Assembly (NCBI RefSeq): GCF_900114255.1
Contig: NZ_FOSL01000021.1
Location: 1 to 64,000, forward strand
Length of the DNA stretch: 64,000 bases
DNA from: Neomesorhizobium albiziae
GTDB taxonomy: Bacteria > Pseudomonadota > Alphaproteobacteria > Rhizobiales > Rhizobiaceae
Direction of reading: 5' to 3'
Shown here: positions 16,990 to 25,119 of the stretch, in pieces
Numbering within the stretch: position 1 is the first letter of the stretch
Layout of the letters: each line of letters opens with the position of its first letter
Program-made: the position numbers and the translations under genes
The notes under the pieces: model-generated
The model's database searches: none
What the model was told of the DNA's origin: nothing
What the model saw: the letters and a program-made list of their open reading frames with translations, nothing else

Positions 16990-17367
16990 ATGAAGTCACG
17001 CGAGAACCTTGTTCGGCTGAAGCAGTTCCAGGTCAACGAAAAGCGCCGCCAGCTCCAGCAGCTCGACATGATGATCGCGGAATTCGACCGCATGGCGACC
17101 GAACTGGAGGTGCAGATCAACGCCGAGGAAAGGAAGGCGGGGATCACCGACATCAACCATTTCGCCTATCCGACCTTCGCCAAAGCGGCCCGTTTGCGGC
17201 GCGACAACCTCAAAAACTCCCAATTCGATCTTGCCCAGCAGAAAAGTGCTGCCGAATCCATACTCGCCGAAGCTGAAGCGGAGCTTTCCAAGGCGGAAAT
17301 GCTGGAATCCCGCGACAGCAAGATGCGCGAGACCGGAACCGACGGCCGCAACGCCATGATCGGCTGA
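16990..17367 (+). CDS. FliJ-like coiled-coil protein
   Basis: 125 residues from ATG at 16990, with GGAG 10 bases upstream. The whole protein is predicted helix with heptad repeats (RLKQFQVNEKRRQLQQLDMM; KNSQFDLAQQKSAAESILAE), broken by a short conserved loop (GITDINHFAYPTFAKAA). Rhizobial proteins of this kind, next to ctrA, are labelled FliJ, the flagellar export chaperone that joins the export ATPase to the gate. No other flagellar gene is nearby, so the flagellar role is an inference. Divergent transcription from ctrA could make it CtrA-controlled. Confidence 0.7.
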   Translation: MKSRENLVRLKQFQVNEKRRQLQQLDMMIAEFDRMATELEVQINAEERKAGITDINHFAYPTFAKAARLRRDNLKNSQFDLAQQKSAAESILAEAEAELSKAEMLESRDSKMRETGTDGRNAMIG

Positions 17368-17425
17368 ACTGGATCAGCCAGACGATTGCGTCCGCCTCCC
17401 TCATGCCCAAATCGCCAGTAGAAAG

Positions 17426-18967
17426 TCAGCCAGCACTGGATTCCTGAGGTACGACCTTTTCGGCGCGCCCGAAGATCGCGAGACTGAGAGCCGCCAGCCC
17501 CAGCACGCCGACACCTCCGTAAAGCATCACCCAGTTGAAGCCATTGACGAGCGCGGCATGGAAGACGGCGCCGGACGTATTCATCGACGACAGTTCAGGT
17601 AGATATTGCGCAAGCGACGCGATATCGCCCGCCGCGATCTTCTCGGCAGCCGATTGCATCCGCGCCGCATCGATCCCGACAGGCAGGGCGCCCCTCAGGA
17701 AGGACAGGATGCCTTCCCGTAAGACGAACCCCATCATGGCGATGTTGATGGCAAGCGTGATCAGCCTGGCGCTCATGTCGATGCCGCTGGCCATGCCCGC
17801 TCGCGCCCCCGGAACCGATCCGGTGGTCGTGTTGGTCACCGGCGTGTGAGTTACGCCAAGCCCGATGCCCGCGAGTAGATTGCCTGGAAGCATCGTCAGC
17901 CAGCTGGCCCCCTCGACGTTGCTGCCGTAGCGCATCAGCAGGAAGCCCAGCCCGATCGTCGCCAGGCCTGCCGGAATGACGATGCGCGGGTGGTAGCGCA
18001 GCGACAGGCGCTCGGCCAACGGAGGCAGGACGAGCGTCGGCAACGTGTAGGCCAGCAGCGACATGCCGGTGGTGACCGCATCGTAGCCCAGGCCAACCTG
18101 AAAATAGATCGGCAGATAGATCATGAACGGCCAGAAGCTGAAGTTCATGCCGACGCAGCCGACGATCGCTCCCGAGAAATTGCGGATGCGGAAGACGGAA
18201 AAGTCGAACATTGGACGTGTGCTGAGCCTTTCCGCACCGACGAAAGCGATGAAGGCAAGCACGGACACGACGAGAATGACGAGCGCCGGGGTGCTGGCGA
18301 AGCCGAGTTCGGGTCCCTGCGTGATGAAATAGACGAGGCCAAAAACAGCGGCCGACAGGGTGAAGATTCCGGCGATATCCAGCTTTTCCGCTTCCGGATC
18401 GCGCGATTCCGCCACGCCGGCAAGGACGAGAAGAAGTGTGAGCACGGTCAAAGGGACATGCACCAGAAACACCCATGGCCATCCTGTCGCAGCAACGATG
18501 ACGCCACCGACGATGGGGCCGAAACCGAGGCCTATGCCGCTGATGACGCCCCATACGGCAAAGCCCCTGGCGCGCTCGCCGCCCTCGCGGAACTGATGCG
18601 AGAGGATTGCGATGGAGCAGATCAGCATCGCGCCGCCGCCCATGCCTTGCAGGAACCGGGCAACGATCAGCACTGCCGGATTTTCCGCGAGGCCGCAAAG
18701 CAACGATGTGACGCCGAACACCGTCAGGCTGATGACGAAGATACGCTTGCGTCCGTAGCGGTCGGCCAGTGTCCCAGTCGCCATCAGAACCGTGGTGCAG
18801 GCGATGGTGTAGGCATTCATGATCCATTGCAGTTCGCTGAACCCCGCCCCCATCGCCTTTTCAAGGATCGGCAGGATCACTGGAACGCTGGAGATTTCGA
18901 GGCCGAACATCAGCGCGGCGAGACAGACGGCCATAAGGGCAATCGTGTTGTTATTGGATTTATGCAT
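17426..18967 (-). CDS. MFS drug-resistance transporter, DHA2 (14-helix) family
   Basis: 513 residues, with about 14 hydrophobic segments. Motif A GTLADRYGRKR lies between helices 2 and 3; the N-terminal ALMFGLEISSVPVILPIL resembles EmrB/QacA-type proton antiporters. It should export drugs or other toxic organic molecules across the inner membrane. The divergent LysR gene 122 bases away is its probable regulator. The pair splits ctrA/fliJ-like from sciP. No membrane-fusion partner (EmrA) is next to it. Confidence 0.85.
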   Translation of the reverse strand: MHKSNNNTIALMAVCLAALMFGLEISSVPVILPILEKAMGAGFSELQWIMNAYTIACTTVLMATGTLADRYGRKRIFVISLTVFGVTSLLCGLAENPAVLIVARFLQGMGGGAMLICSIAILSHQFREGGERARGFAVWGVISGIGLGFGPIVGGVIVAATGWPWVFLVHVPLTVLTLLLVLAGVAESRDPEAEKLDIAGIFTLSAAVFGLVYFITQGPELGFASTPALVILVVSVLAFIAFVGAERLSTRPMFDFSVFRIRNFSGAIVGCVGMNFSFWPFMIYLPIYFQVGLGYDAVTTGMSLLAYTLPTLVLPPLAERLSLRYHPRIVIPAGLATIGLGFLLMRYGSNVEGASWLTMLPGNLLAGIGLGVTHTPVTNTTTGSVPGARAGMASGIDMSARLITLAINIAMMGFVLREGILSFLRGALPVGIDAARMQSAAEKIAAGDIASLAQYLPELSSMNTSGAVFHAALVNGFNWVMLYGGVGVLGLAALSLAIFGRAEKVVPQESSAG

Positions 18968-19042
18968 CGCTCTTTCTCAGCTGGCTTGGGAGGTGTCTGC
19001 CGTGGCAGCCCCGGAGCCGCGCTTGTAGGCGAGCATCATTCA

Positions 19043-19067
19043 TGATAGAAATGATTTAATTTCATCA
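19043..19067. promoter_or_regulatory. Inverted repeat between MFS and LysR genes
   Basis: TGATAGAAAT and ATTTCATCA form an imperfect inverted repeat with six bases between. It lies 22 bases before the LysR start and 75 bases from the MFS start, the right position for a LysR-type operator serving both divergent promoters. Confidence 0.5.
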
Positions 19068-19089
19068 GAATAATTATGGGTTATAATGA

Positions 19090-19959
19090 ATGGATTTCGA
19101 TCCAACCCTGCTCCGCGCTTTCGTCGCGGTCACCGAGACTGGCGGCTTTTCCCGCGCTGCGCGGCAGCTGCATCTTACGCAATCCGCGATCAGCCATCAG
19201 ATCCGGCGGCTGGAAGAGCAGGTTGGCCGGCCGCTGCTGTACCGCACGACACGCAGCCTGACCCTGACCGAGGATGGCGAGGATTTTCTGCGCCATGCCG
19301 AGCGGATATTGCAGATGCTCGATGCGATGTCGGGTCGCTTCAGGCCGTCGCCCGTGCACGGGGCGGTGCGGGTCGGCGTGCCGGAGCCGTTCCTCGGCGA
19401 GCGGCTGCCTGTGCTGCTGCGTCGCTTTGCCTGCGCCTTCCCCGGTGTCCGGCTTGACGTCAGCGTCAGCACCTATCTCGATCTGCGCAAGATGGTTCAG
19501 GCCGGCGAACTCGATCTTGGCGTGCTGATGTCGACGGCGCGCGATGCCGATGTCGGCACAGTGCTGAGAAAGGCACAGTTCGTCTGGGCAGCGGCCGAAA
19601 CATTCGAAGCGCCGCAGGGCGTTCCGCTGCCACTTGCGCTGTCGCTACCGGGATGCGTCAACCGGCAGGTCGGCTTGGACGCGCTGAGCGGGACGCCGGT
19701 CGAATGGCACACGGTTTTCACCTCGCCAAGCCCGCACGGCATCCGCGCCGCGGTGCAGGCGGGGCTCGCCGTCACCACGCTGACCCGGGAAGAAGTAGAA
19801 CCGGGGATGAAGATCGTCGACGGCCAGTATGGCCTGCCGGCATTGCCGGACGGCCATTTCACACTGGTTTGCGGTGCCGGCGGCAGCACGCCGGCCGTTG
19901 AGGCGTTCGCCCGGATGATGACGGATATGGGCCAGGTTCCCGCAACTGCGCGTTCGTGA
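19090..19959 (+). CDS. LysR-family transcriptional regulator
   Basis: 289 residues. The N-terminal winged helix is textbook: LLRAFVAVTETGGFSRAARQLHLTQSAISHQIRRLEEQVGRPLLYR (outline of residues 6-52). The remainder is the type-2 periplasmic-binding-protein effector domain. It is transcribed away from the MFS pump and most likely controls it; the ligand cannot be predicted. It ends 15 bases from the convergent sciP gene. Confidence 0.88.
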   Translation: MDFDPTLLRAFVAVTETGGFSRAARQLHLTQSAISHQIRRLEEQVGRPLLYRTTRSLTLTEDGEDFLRHAERILQMLDAMSGRFRPSPVHGAVRVGVPEPFLGERLPVLLRRFACAFPGVRLDVSVSTYLDLRKMVQAGELDLGVLMSTARDADVGTVLRKAQFVWAAAETFEAPQGVPLPLALSLPGCVNRQVGLDALSGTPVEWHTVFTSPSPHGIRAAVQAGLAVTTLTREEVEPGMKIVDGQYGLPALPDGHFTLVCGAGGSTPAVEAFARMMTDMGQVPATARS

Positions 19960-19974
19960 CCCGGATCCTGCTCC

Positions 19975-20250
19975 CTAATGCCGGTATTGCTGGATTCGCG
20001 TGGTGCGCAGGCCGGCAAGCCCGTATTCGTCGATGGATGCCTGCCAGGACAGGAATTCCTCGACCGTCAGCTTGTAACGCTGGCACGCCTCGTCGAGGCT
20101 GAGCAGGCCGCCACGCACGGCTGCAACGACTTCCGCCTTGCGCCGGATAACCCAGCGCCTCGTATTGGTCGGCGGCAGATCGGCAATGGTAAGCGGGCTG
20201 CCGTCGGGCCCAATAACATATTTGACTCGCGGTCTAACCAGATCGGTCAT
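19975..20250 (-). CDS. sciP: CtrA inhibitor SciP (DUF1153)
   Basis: 91 residues. Almost the whole protein is the conserved DUF1153/SciP signature: YVIGPDGSPLTIADLP, RRWVIRRKAEVVAAVRGGLL, ACQRYKLTVEEFLSWQ and GLAGLRTTRIQQYR. In Caulobacter SciP binds CtrA and DNA and blocks CtrA-activated promoters late in the cycle. With ChpT and CtrA in the same 7 kb, three core parts of the CtrA circuit are close together here. The start is the ATG at the head of this conserved block. Confidence 0.92.
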   Translation of the reverse strand: MTDLVRPRVKYVIGPDGSPLTIADLPPTNTRRWVIRRKAEVVAAVRGGLLSLDEACQRYKLTVEEFLSWQASIDEYGLAGLRTTRIQQYRH

Positions 20251-20577
20251 TCTACTCTCTACACAAACTTAAAAGACCCAATCACGATCACCATAACGCG
20301 ATGGCTTTAAAAATTGCCTAAGCGCCTGGTAAGCGAAAGGTAATGATAGTTAAGGATAGTGAGGCACTCGTTAGCTTTGATGTTCCATTTCAATTCAAAG
20401 TTTCCCGATCGCACGGCGAACCAATCTCTTACCGGGCCAGAGCGGAAAACGCCGACCGTGCGGCCCTACCACTCCCCTTTTCGTTGACGTTGCCGCGGAG
20501 GTGGCGCTTCGCTGGTGCTTGACCTATATTCCCCGCATTGGCATGAAGCCGGCAGTCGAACAGCGGAAATTGCGATC
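20251..20577. other. sciP-mnmA divergent control region
   Basis: This 327-base gap has no gene. Its left part is AT-rich and should hold the sciP promoter; strings GTTAAGG and GGTAATGATAG near 20340-20357 might be regulatory, but no full CtrA site (TTAA-N7-TTAA) was found. The right part should hold the mnmA promoter; I could not place one confidently. Confidence 0.4.
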
Positions 20578-21768
20578 ATGAATAGCCTGGACCTTCCGGG
20601 GCGCCCCGAAGAGACCCGAATCGTCGTTGCGATGTCGGGCGGTGTTGATTCGTCCGTCGTCGCCGGCCTTCTGAAACACGAGGGTTACGACGTCGTCGGC
20701 GTCACCTTGCAGCTCTACGATCATGGCGCAGCCACCCACCGAACCGGCTCCTGCTGTGCCGGCCAGGATATCGCCGACGCGCAGCGCGTCGCTGAAACGC
20801 TCGGCATTCCGCACTATGTGCTCGACTACGAGGAACGCTTCCGCAAGGCGGTGATCGATCCGTTCGCCGAGAGCTACGTTTCGGGCGAGACGCCGATCCC
20901 CTGCGTGTCGTGCAACCAGACCGTCAAGTTCGCCGATCTCCTGGCGACCGCCCAGGAGCTTGGCGCCGCCGCGCTGGCCACCGGCCATTATATCCGCAGC
21001 CGCGCCAACGGGGCGCACCGTGCGCTCTACCGTCCGGTCGACGCCGACCGCGACCAGAGCTACTTCCTGTTCGCCACGACGCAGGAGCAGATCGATTATC
21101 TGCGTTTCCCGCTCGGCGGCATGTCGAAGCCAGCAGTCCGCGCCGTCGCCGAGGAGATGGGGCTCAGCGTCGCCGCCAAGGCCGACAGCCAGGACATCTG
21201 CTTCGTGCCGCAGGGCAAGTATTCCGACATCATCGCCAAGCTGAAGCCAATGGCGGCCTCCCCGGGCGACATCGTGCATATCGACGGCCGCGTGCTCGGC
21301 CGCCATGACGGCATCCTGCGCTACACGATCGGCCAGCGGCGCGGCATTGGCGTCGCCTCGGGCGAGCCGCTATACGTGGTGCATCTCGATGCCGACCTCG
21401 CCCGCGTCATCGTCGGGCCGCGCGAGGCGCTGGAGACCCACAAGATCTATCTGCGTTCGGTCAACTGGCTGGGCGACGGCAATCTTTCGGACATTCCGGC
21501 CGGGGGGATGGAACTATTCGCCAAGGTGCGCTCCGCGCGGCCGCCGCGGCCGGCCGTGCTGCATCAGCGCGCCGGCACGACCTGGGTGGAACTGGTCGAC
21601 GGCGAATCCGGCATTGCGCCCGGCCAGGCCTGCGTTCTCTATGGCGATGACGGTGACGACGCCCGCGTCTTCGGCGGCGGCTTCATCGAACGCTCCGAGC
21701 GTGGCGCCGAGGCCGAAGCGATGCTGTCGAAGCTGGTCAGCCAGCCGCCGCGCGTGGCGGCGGAATAG
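20578..21768 (+). CDS. mnmA: tRNA-specific 2-thiouridylase MnmA
   Basis: 396 residues from ATG at 20578; the frame is open from 20515 but without family resemblance. The PP-loop SGGVDSSV near the N-terminus binds ATP. The catalytic cysteines are in [10 protein letters not shown] and [12 protein letters not shown]. The ending beta-barrel ([20 protein letters not shown]) is typical. MnmA puts sulfur on U34 of tRNA-Lys, -Glu and -Gln in the cytoplasm. It is monocistronic. Confidence 0.95.
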   Translation: MNSLDLPGRPEETRIVVAMSGGVDSSVVAGLLKHEGYDVVGVTLQLYDHGAATHRTGSCCAGQDIADAQRVAETLGIPHYVLDYEERFRKAVIDPFAESYVSGETPIPCVSCNQTVKFADLLATAQELGAAALATGHYIRSRANGAHRALYRPVDADRDQSYFLFATTQEQIDYLRFPLGGMSKPAVRAVAEEMGLSVAAKADSQDICFVPQGKYSDIIAKLKPMAASPGDIVHIDGRVLGRHDGILRYTIGQRRGIGVASGEPLYVVHLDADLARVIVGPREALETHKIYLRSVNWLGDGNLSDIPAGGMELFAKVRSARPPRPAVLHQRAGTTWVELVDGESGIAPGQACVLYGDDGDDARVFGGGFIERSERGAEAEAMLSKLVSQPPRVAAE

Positions 21769-21803
21769 GCAGTCTTCTTCTACTGCCTACTGCCTACTGC
21801 CCC

Positions 21804-22757
21804 TCAATCGTGGGTGACCGTTCCGGCTGTGAGTATCTTCAGCACACGGACGGCTTCCTCGCCGCCGGTGCGTGGCGCTTCGCGGGTCTCGATGCATTGC
21901 AGGAAGTGCTGCAGTTCGCGCGTCAGCGGCATGCCCTCATCCACCGGCACATAGGACGGCTCGTTCTGGGTGAAAGCCCACTGGCCGCTGTCCTGCCACA
22001 CGGCGTGCCGGTAGACGGCGAGTTTTCGCTCCCACGGCTCGACATCGTCGAACACCGCCATCGCCCTGGTGCCGACAACGGTCAACCGGCGCTCGCGATA
22101 GGGATTGAGGCGCGAGGTGAAGAGATGGCTGCGCAGCCCGTTGGGGAAGCGCATGTGAAGATGCGCGAAATCGCTAAGGTGGTCGAGCAGTGCCGCCCCC
22201 TCGCCGCGAATCTCCAGCGGTTCCGTGCCGGTGATCGCCAGGATCATCGACAGATCGTGCGGCGCCAGGTCCCAAAGCGCATCGTTTTCGGTATGGAACT
22301 TGCCGAGCCCCAGCCGGTGTGAGTGGATGTATTTGACCTCGCCCAGTTCGCCGCTGTCGATCAGCTCTTTCAGCCGCTCGAAAGCCGGGTGGAAACGCAG
22401 TACATGGCCGACCATGAAGATGCGCTTGTTGGCCTCGGCGACGCTGACGGCGCGCTCGGCATCGGCGACGGTGAGCGCGATTGGCTTCTCGACCAGCACG
22501 TCCTTGCCGCTCTCGACCGCCTTGATGGCGTATTCGGCGTGAAACTGCGGCGGCAGCGCCATGACGATGGCGTCGACCTCGGTGCGGGTGACCAGTTCGT
22601 CGGGCGCGATCGCCAGGCATTCCTGCTCGCTGGCGAAACCTTCGGCGCGCGCGAGGTTGGCGTCCGAAACCGCGTAGAGGGCGCCGAGCGATTTGAGCGT
22701 GCGGATGTGGTTGCTGCCCCAATAGCCGCAACCAAGAACAGCGATACGCGGTTTCAT
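21804..22757 (-). CDS. Gfo/Idh/MocA-family NAD(P)-dependent oxidoreductase
   Basis: 317 residues from ATG at 22757, with AGGAA upstream; a start 19 codons earlier is less likely. The Rossmann motif is AVLGCGYWGSNHIRTL (about 5-20) and the family's EKP is in DVLVEKPIAL. The second domain carries LGLGKFHTENDALWDLAPHDLSMIL, like sugar-nucleotide dehydrogenases of the WlbA/WbpB type, suggesting a nucleotide-sugar or cyclic polyol substrate. No glycan genes are adjacent, so the substrate is open. It ends convergent with mnmA. Confidence 0.85.
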   Translation of the reverse strand: MKPRIAVLGCGYWGSNHIRTLKSLGALYAVSDANLARAEGFASEQECLAIAPDELVTRTEVDAIVMALPPQFHAEYAIKAVESGKDVLVEKPIALTVADAERAVSVAEANKRIFMVGHVLRFHPAFERLKELIDSGELGEVKYIHSHRLGLGKFHTENDALWDLAPHDLSMILAITGTEPLEIRGEGAALLDHLSDFAHLHMRFPNGLRSHLFTSRLNPYRERRLTVVGTRAMAVFDDVEPWERKLAVYRHAVWQDSGQWAFTQNEPSYVPVDEGMPLTRELQHFLQCIETREAPRTGGEEAVRVLKILTAGTVTHD

Positions 22758-22975
22758 CAATTCCTGACCAAGAATGCGTGGCGGAGACATAACGATGCGG
22801 CGGGTGGAACTCAACCCCGCGGCGGCGCAGTGCCGGGGATACTGCGATCTTCTTGCCGCAGGCCTCCTGACGGCGCTTGACAGGGTCGGCGTCGCAACCT
22901 TATATCCGCGCGACCTTGGCGCTGGCCGGACGAACCCTCATCGATTGGGCTCTCCAGGCAAGGCGCCGTCCCGAT

Positions 22976-23052
22976 GGCGGGGTAGCTCAGTTGGTTAGAG
23001 CACGGGAATCATAATCCTGGGGTCGGGGGTTCAAGTCCCTCTCCCGCTACCA
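22976..23052 (+). tRNA. tRNA-Met (CAT), elongator
   Basis: 77 bases with all arms foldable: acceptor GGCGGGG pairing with TCCCGCT, D-stem GCTC/GAGC, anticodon stem CGGGA/TCCTG with loop ATCATAA (anticodon CAT), T-arm GGGGGTTCAAGTCCCTC and encoded CCA. The initiator would have a mismatched first pair and GGG/CCC in the anticodon stem, which it lacks. Tilde-type tRNA-Ile2 also has CAT, but the acceptor and body resemble alphaproteobacterial elongator Met. Confidence 0.93.
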
Positions 23053-23199
23053 TCACTCATACAAACTGCGTGCCAACTGGCGACGAGAGACACCCTGGCC
23101 CGCTGCGTCCGCGTGGCGGCTAGCCAACACGCGCCAGCGCTTCAACCTCCGTCAGTTGACAATCGACACGGATATGCAGTTCCAGGTTGATCAGCACAC

Positions 23200-23238
23200 T
23201 TGACAGCGATAACATGACAAGCGTAGTTAAGTTTTAAC
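23200..23238 (+). promoter_or_regulatory. Candidate promoter and palindrome for the asb operon
   Basis: TTGACA at 23200-23205 is followed after 18 bases by TAGTTA (23224-23229), a plausible sigma-70 promoter. A short palindrome GTTAA-GTT-TTAAC (23226-23238) overlaps the -10. No RirA-type IRO, Irr ICE box or classical Fur box was found in the 294 bases between the tRNA and asbA. Confidence 0.35.
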
Positions 23239-23346
23239 CGCGGACGCAGCAAGGCAGGTCCTTCACGCGCGGTGTTTTCAAAATCCAGGAAATTCGAACG
23301 GAGCGCCCTGCCCCCGGCCTCTGGATGACACACGGCGTTCGCACGA

Positions 23347-25119
23347 ATGATCGACAAGAATCAGATTGCAGCGGAACAGGCTACGTTCCGAAGCTTCGCA
23401 AACAGCTACCTGCGCGAGTTGAACCCCGGAATTCCGGTGTTTCATCGCATCGGTGAGCGGAATTTCGATTGCGTGGAGATTTCCCTGCCCACGCGGCATG
23501 CCGTTCTGCGCATCGAAATCAAATCCCGCTCGCTTTGTGGAATGCACCTCTTCGGGCAGATCTGGATTCGCCAGGATGCCGGGTTGAACTGGCGCGAGAT
23601 AGAGCCTCTGCTGGCCCTGCATATGCTTGTGCTCTCAGCCGCGGAGGGTGGATCGGCGACCCATCGGCAGATCGAAGTTGAGCTTATCGAAAGGATTTTC
23701 CTGAGCTGCCAGGCGACGAAGCGTTATCTCGACGCCGCCGATCGAACCGCGCCTTCACCGGTCGGCTTTATTGCCGCGGAGCAATCCTTGTATTTCGGGC
23801 ATCCGCTGCATCCGACGCCAAAAAGCCTGCAGGGCATGACGGACTGGCAACAGGCCGTCTACGCCCCTGAACTGCGCGGCTGTTTCCAGCTCACCTATTT
23901 CGCTGCCGCTGCCCATCTCGTGCGCGGGGATTCCGCCCGCAACGCGGTGGCTTCCATAGTCGAATCCCTGCTGGGAAATGACGCGGGTAAAGTCGCCGCC
24001 GGCAATGGCGAAACGCTTCTACCCATGCATCCGCTTCAGGCTGAAGCATTGATGCTTGATCCTCCGGTGCGGGCGCTCATGGCTTCCGGCCAGATCCGGC
24101 ACCTCGGTCCGGCAGGATCTACGTTCACGGCCACTTCCTCGGTACGCACGGTCTACAGCGACGCCGCCGCCTGGATGCCGAAATTCTCGCTTCCTATCCG
24201 CATCACCAATTCCAGGCGCTTGAACAGGCGCCATGAACTGGAGGCCGGCGTGGCCGTGGCTCGCTTGTTCGAACGAGCCGGGATCGACACTTTCGATCCG
24301 CGTCTCGGCTTCCTCCACGACAGTGCATATGTGACGTTGGATATTCCCGGCCAGGCGGAAAGTGGATTTGAGGTTATTTTCCGCGAAAACCCGTTCCGGG
24401 GGCGTGCCGGCGATCCAGTGATAACGGTTTCGGCGCTGACGGCCGAACCGCCTCCCGGCGGGAGTTCGCTGTTCGAAAGCGTCATCCGCAGTGTCGCGCG
24501 CAATCATGATATCACCATGCAACACGCTTGCCGGCGCTGGTTCGAATGCTATCTCGATTGTGCGCTCGATCCGCTGGTCAGACTCTACGACCGGTTTGGC
24601 GTCGCGCTGGAGGCGCATCAGCAGAACAGCCTGCTCGACCTTTCGCAACAGGGACTGCCGAGCCGGTATCTCTATCGCGACAGCCAGGGATTCTACCTCT
24701 CGAACGCTTTCAAGGCACGGTGGTATGGCCTGGTTCCCGAGATCGTGCAGGTTCGCGGCCTCTTCTTCGATGACCGTGAAATCCGTGATCGGTTCTCCTA
24801 CTACCTCATCGTCAACCAGATCTTCTCCGTCATCGCACGCGCCGGACATGACGGCCTGGCGAGCGAGGCCGAATTGCTTGGTGTGCTGCGCACGAGGCTG
24901 AAGAAACTTGCCGGCGAGATGACCGGCGCCGGCGGCGAATTCGCTGCCGGTCTGCTGGACAAACCGAACATCACCGCAAAAGCCAACTTGGCGATACGGC
25001 TGCGCAATGTCGATGAATTGGCAGCCAGCGGCAACACGATCTATACGCATTTTCCCAATCCGTTGAGCCGCATCGGGCTTTTCAAGGCCGCGGAGATGGC
25101 GCATGCCATTGCCTCTTGA
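23347..25119 (+). CDS. asbA: NIS siderophore synthetase, AsbA-like (petrobactin)
   Basis: 590 residues (Bacillus AsbA has about 602). It belongs to the IucA/IucC family: ATP-binding GHPLHPTPKS (151-160), MHPLQ (227-231), TATSSVRTVY (261-270), KFSLPIRITNSR (279-290) and HQQNSLLD (about 424). The N-terminus QIAAEQATFRSFANSYLREL matches AsbA. AsbA adenylates citrate and condenses it with spermidine, the first NIS step of petrobactin synthesis. It opens a five-gene operon and overlaps asbB by 17 bases. The call as AsbA rather than another NIS enzyme rests on the following asbB-F. Confidence 0.88.
   Translation: MIDKNQIAAEQATFRSFANSYLRELNPGIPVFHRIGERNFDCVEISLPTRHAVLRIEIKSRSLCGMHLFGQIWIRQDAGLNWREIEPLLALHMLVLSAAEGGSATHRQIEVELIERIFLSCQATKRYLDAADRTAPSPVGFIAAEQSLYFGHPLHPTPKSLQGMTDWQQAVYAPELRGCFQLTYFAAAAHLVRGDSARNAVASIVESLLGNDAGKVAAGNGETLLPMHPLQAEALMLDPPVRALMASGQIRHLGPAGSTFTATSSVRTVYSDAAAWMPKFSLPIRITNSRRLNRRHELEAGVAVARLFERAGIDTFDPRLGFLHDSAYVTLDIPGQAESGFEVIFRENPFRGRAGDPVITVSALTAEPPPGGSSLFESVIRSVARNHDITMQHACRRWFECYLDCALDPLVRLYDRFGVALEAHQQNSLLDLSQQGLPSRYLYRDSQGFYLSNAFKARWYGLVPEIVQVRGLFFDDREIRDRFSYYLIVNQIFSVIARAGHDGLASEAELLGVLRTRLKKLAGEMTGAGGEFAAGLLDKPNITAKANLAIRLRNVDELAASGNTIYTHFPNPLSRIGLFKAAEMAHAIAS

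Noticed and set aside
23053-23346. Iron-responsive operator before asbA
   Set aside because: No TGA-N9-TCA (RirA), TTTAGAA-type (Irr) or Fur box could be found by eye; only a candidate promoter and a palindrome were kept.
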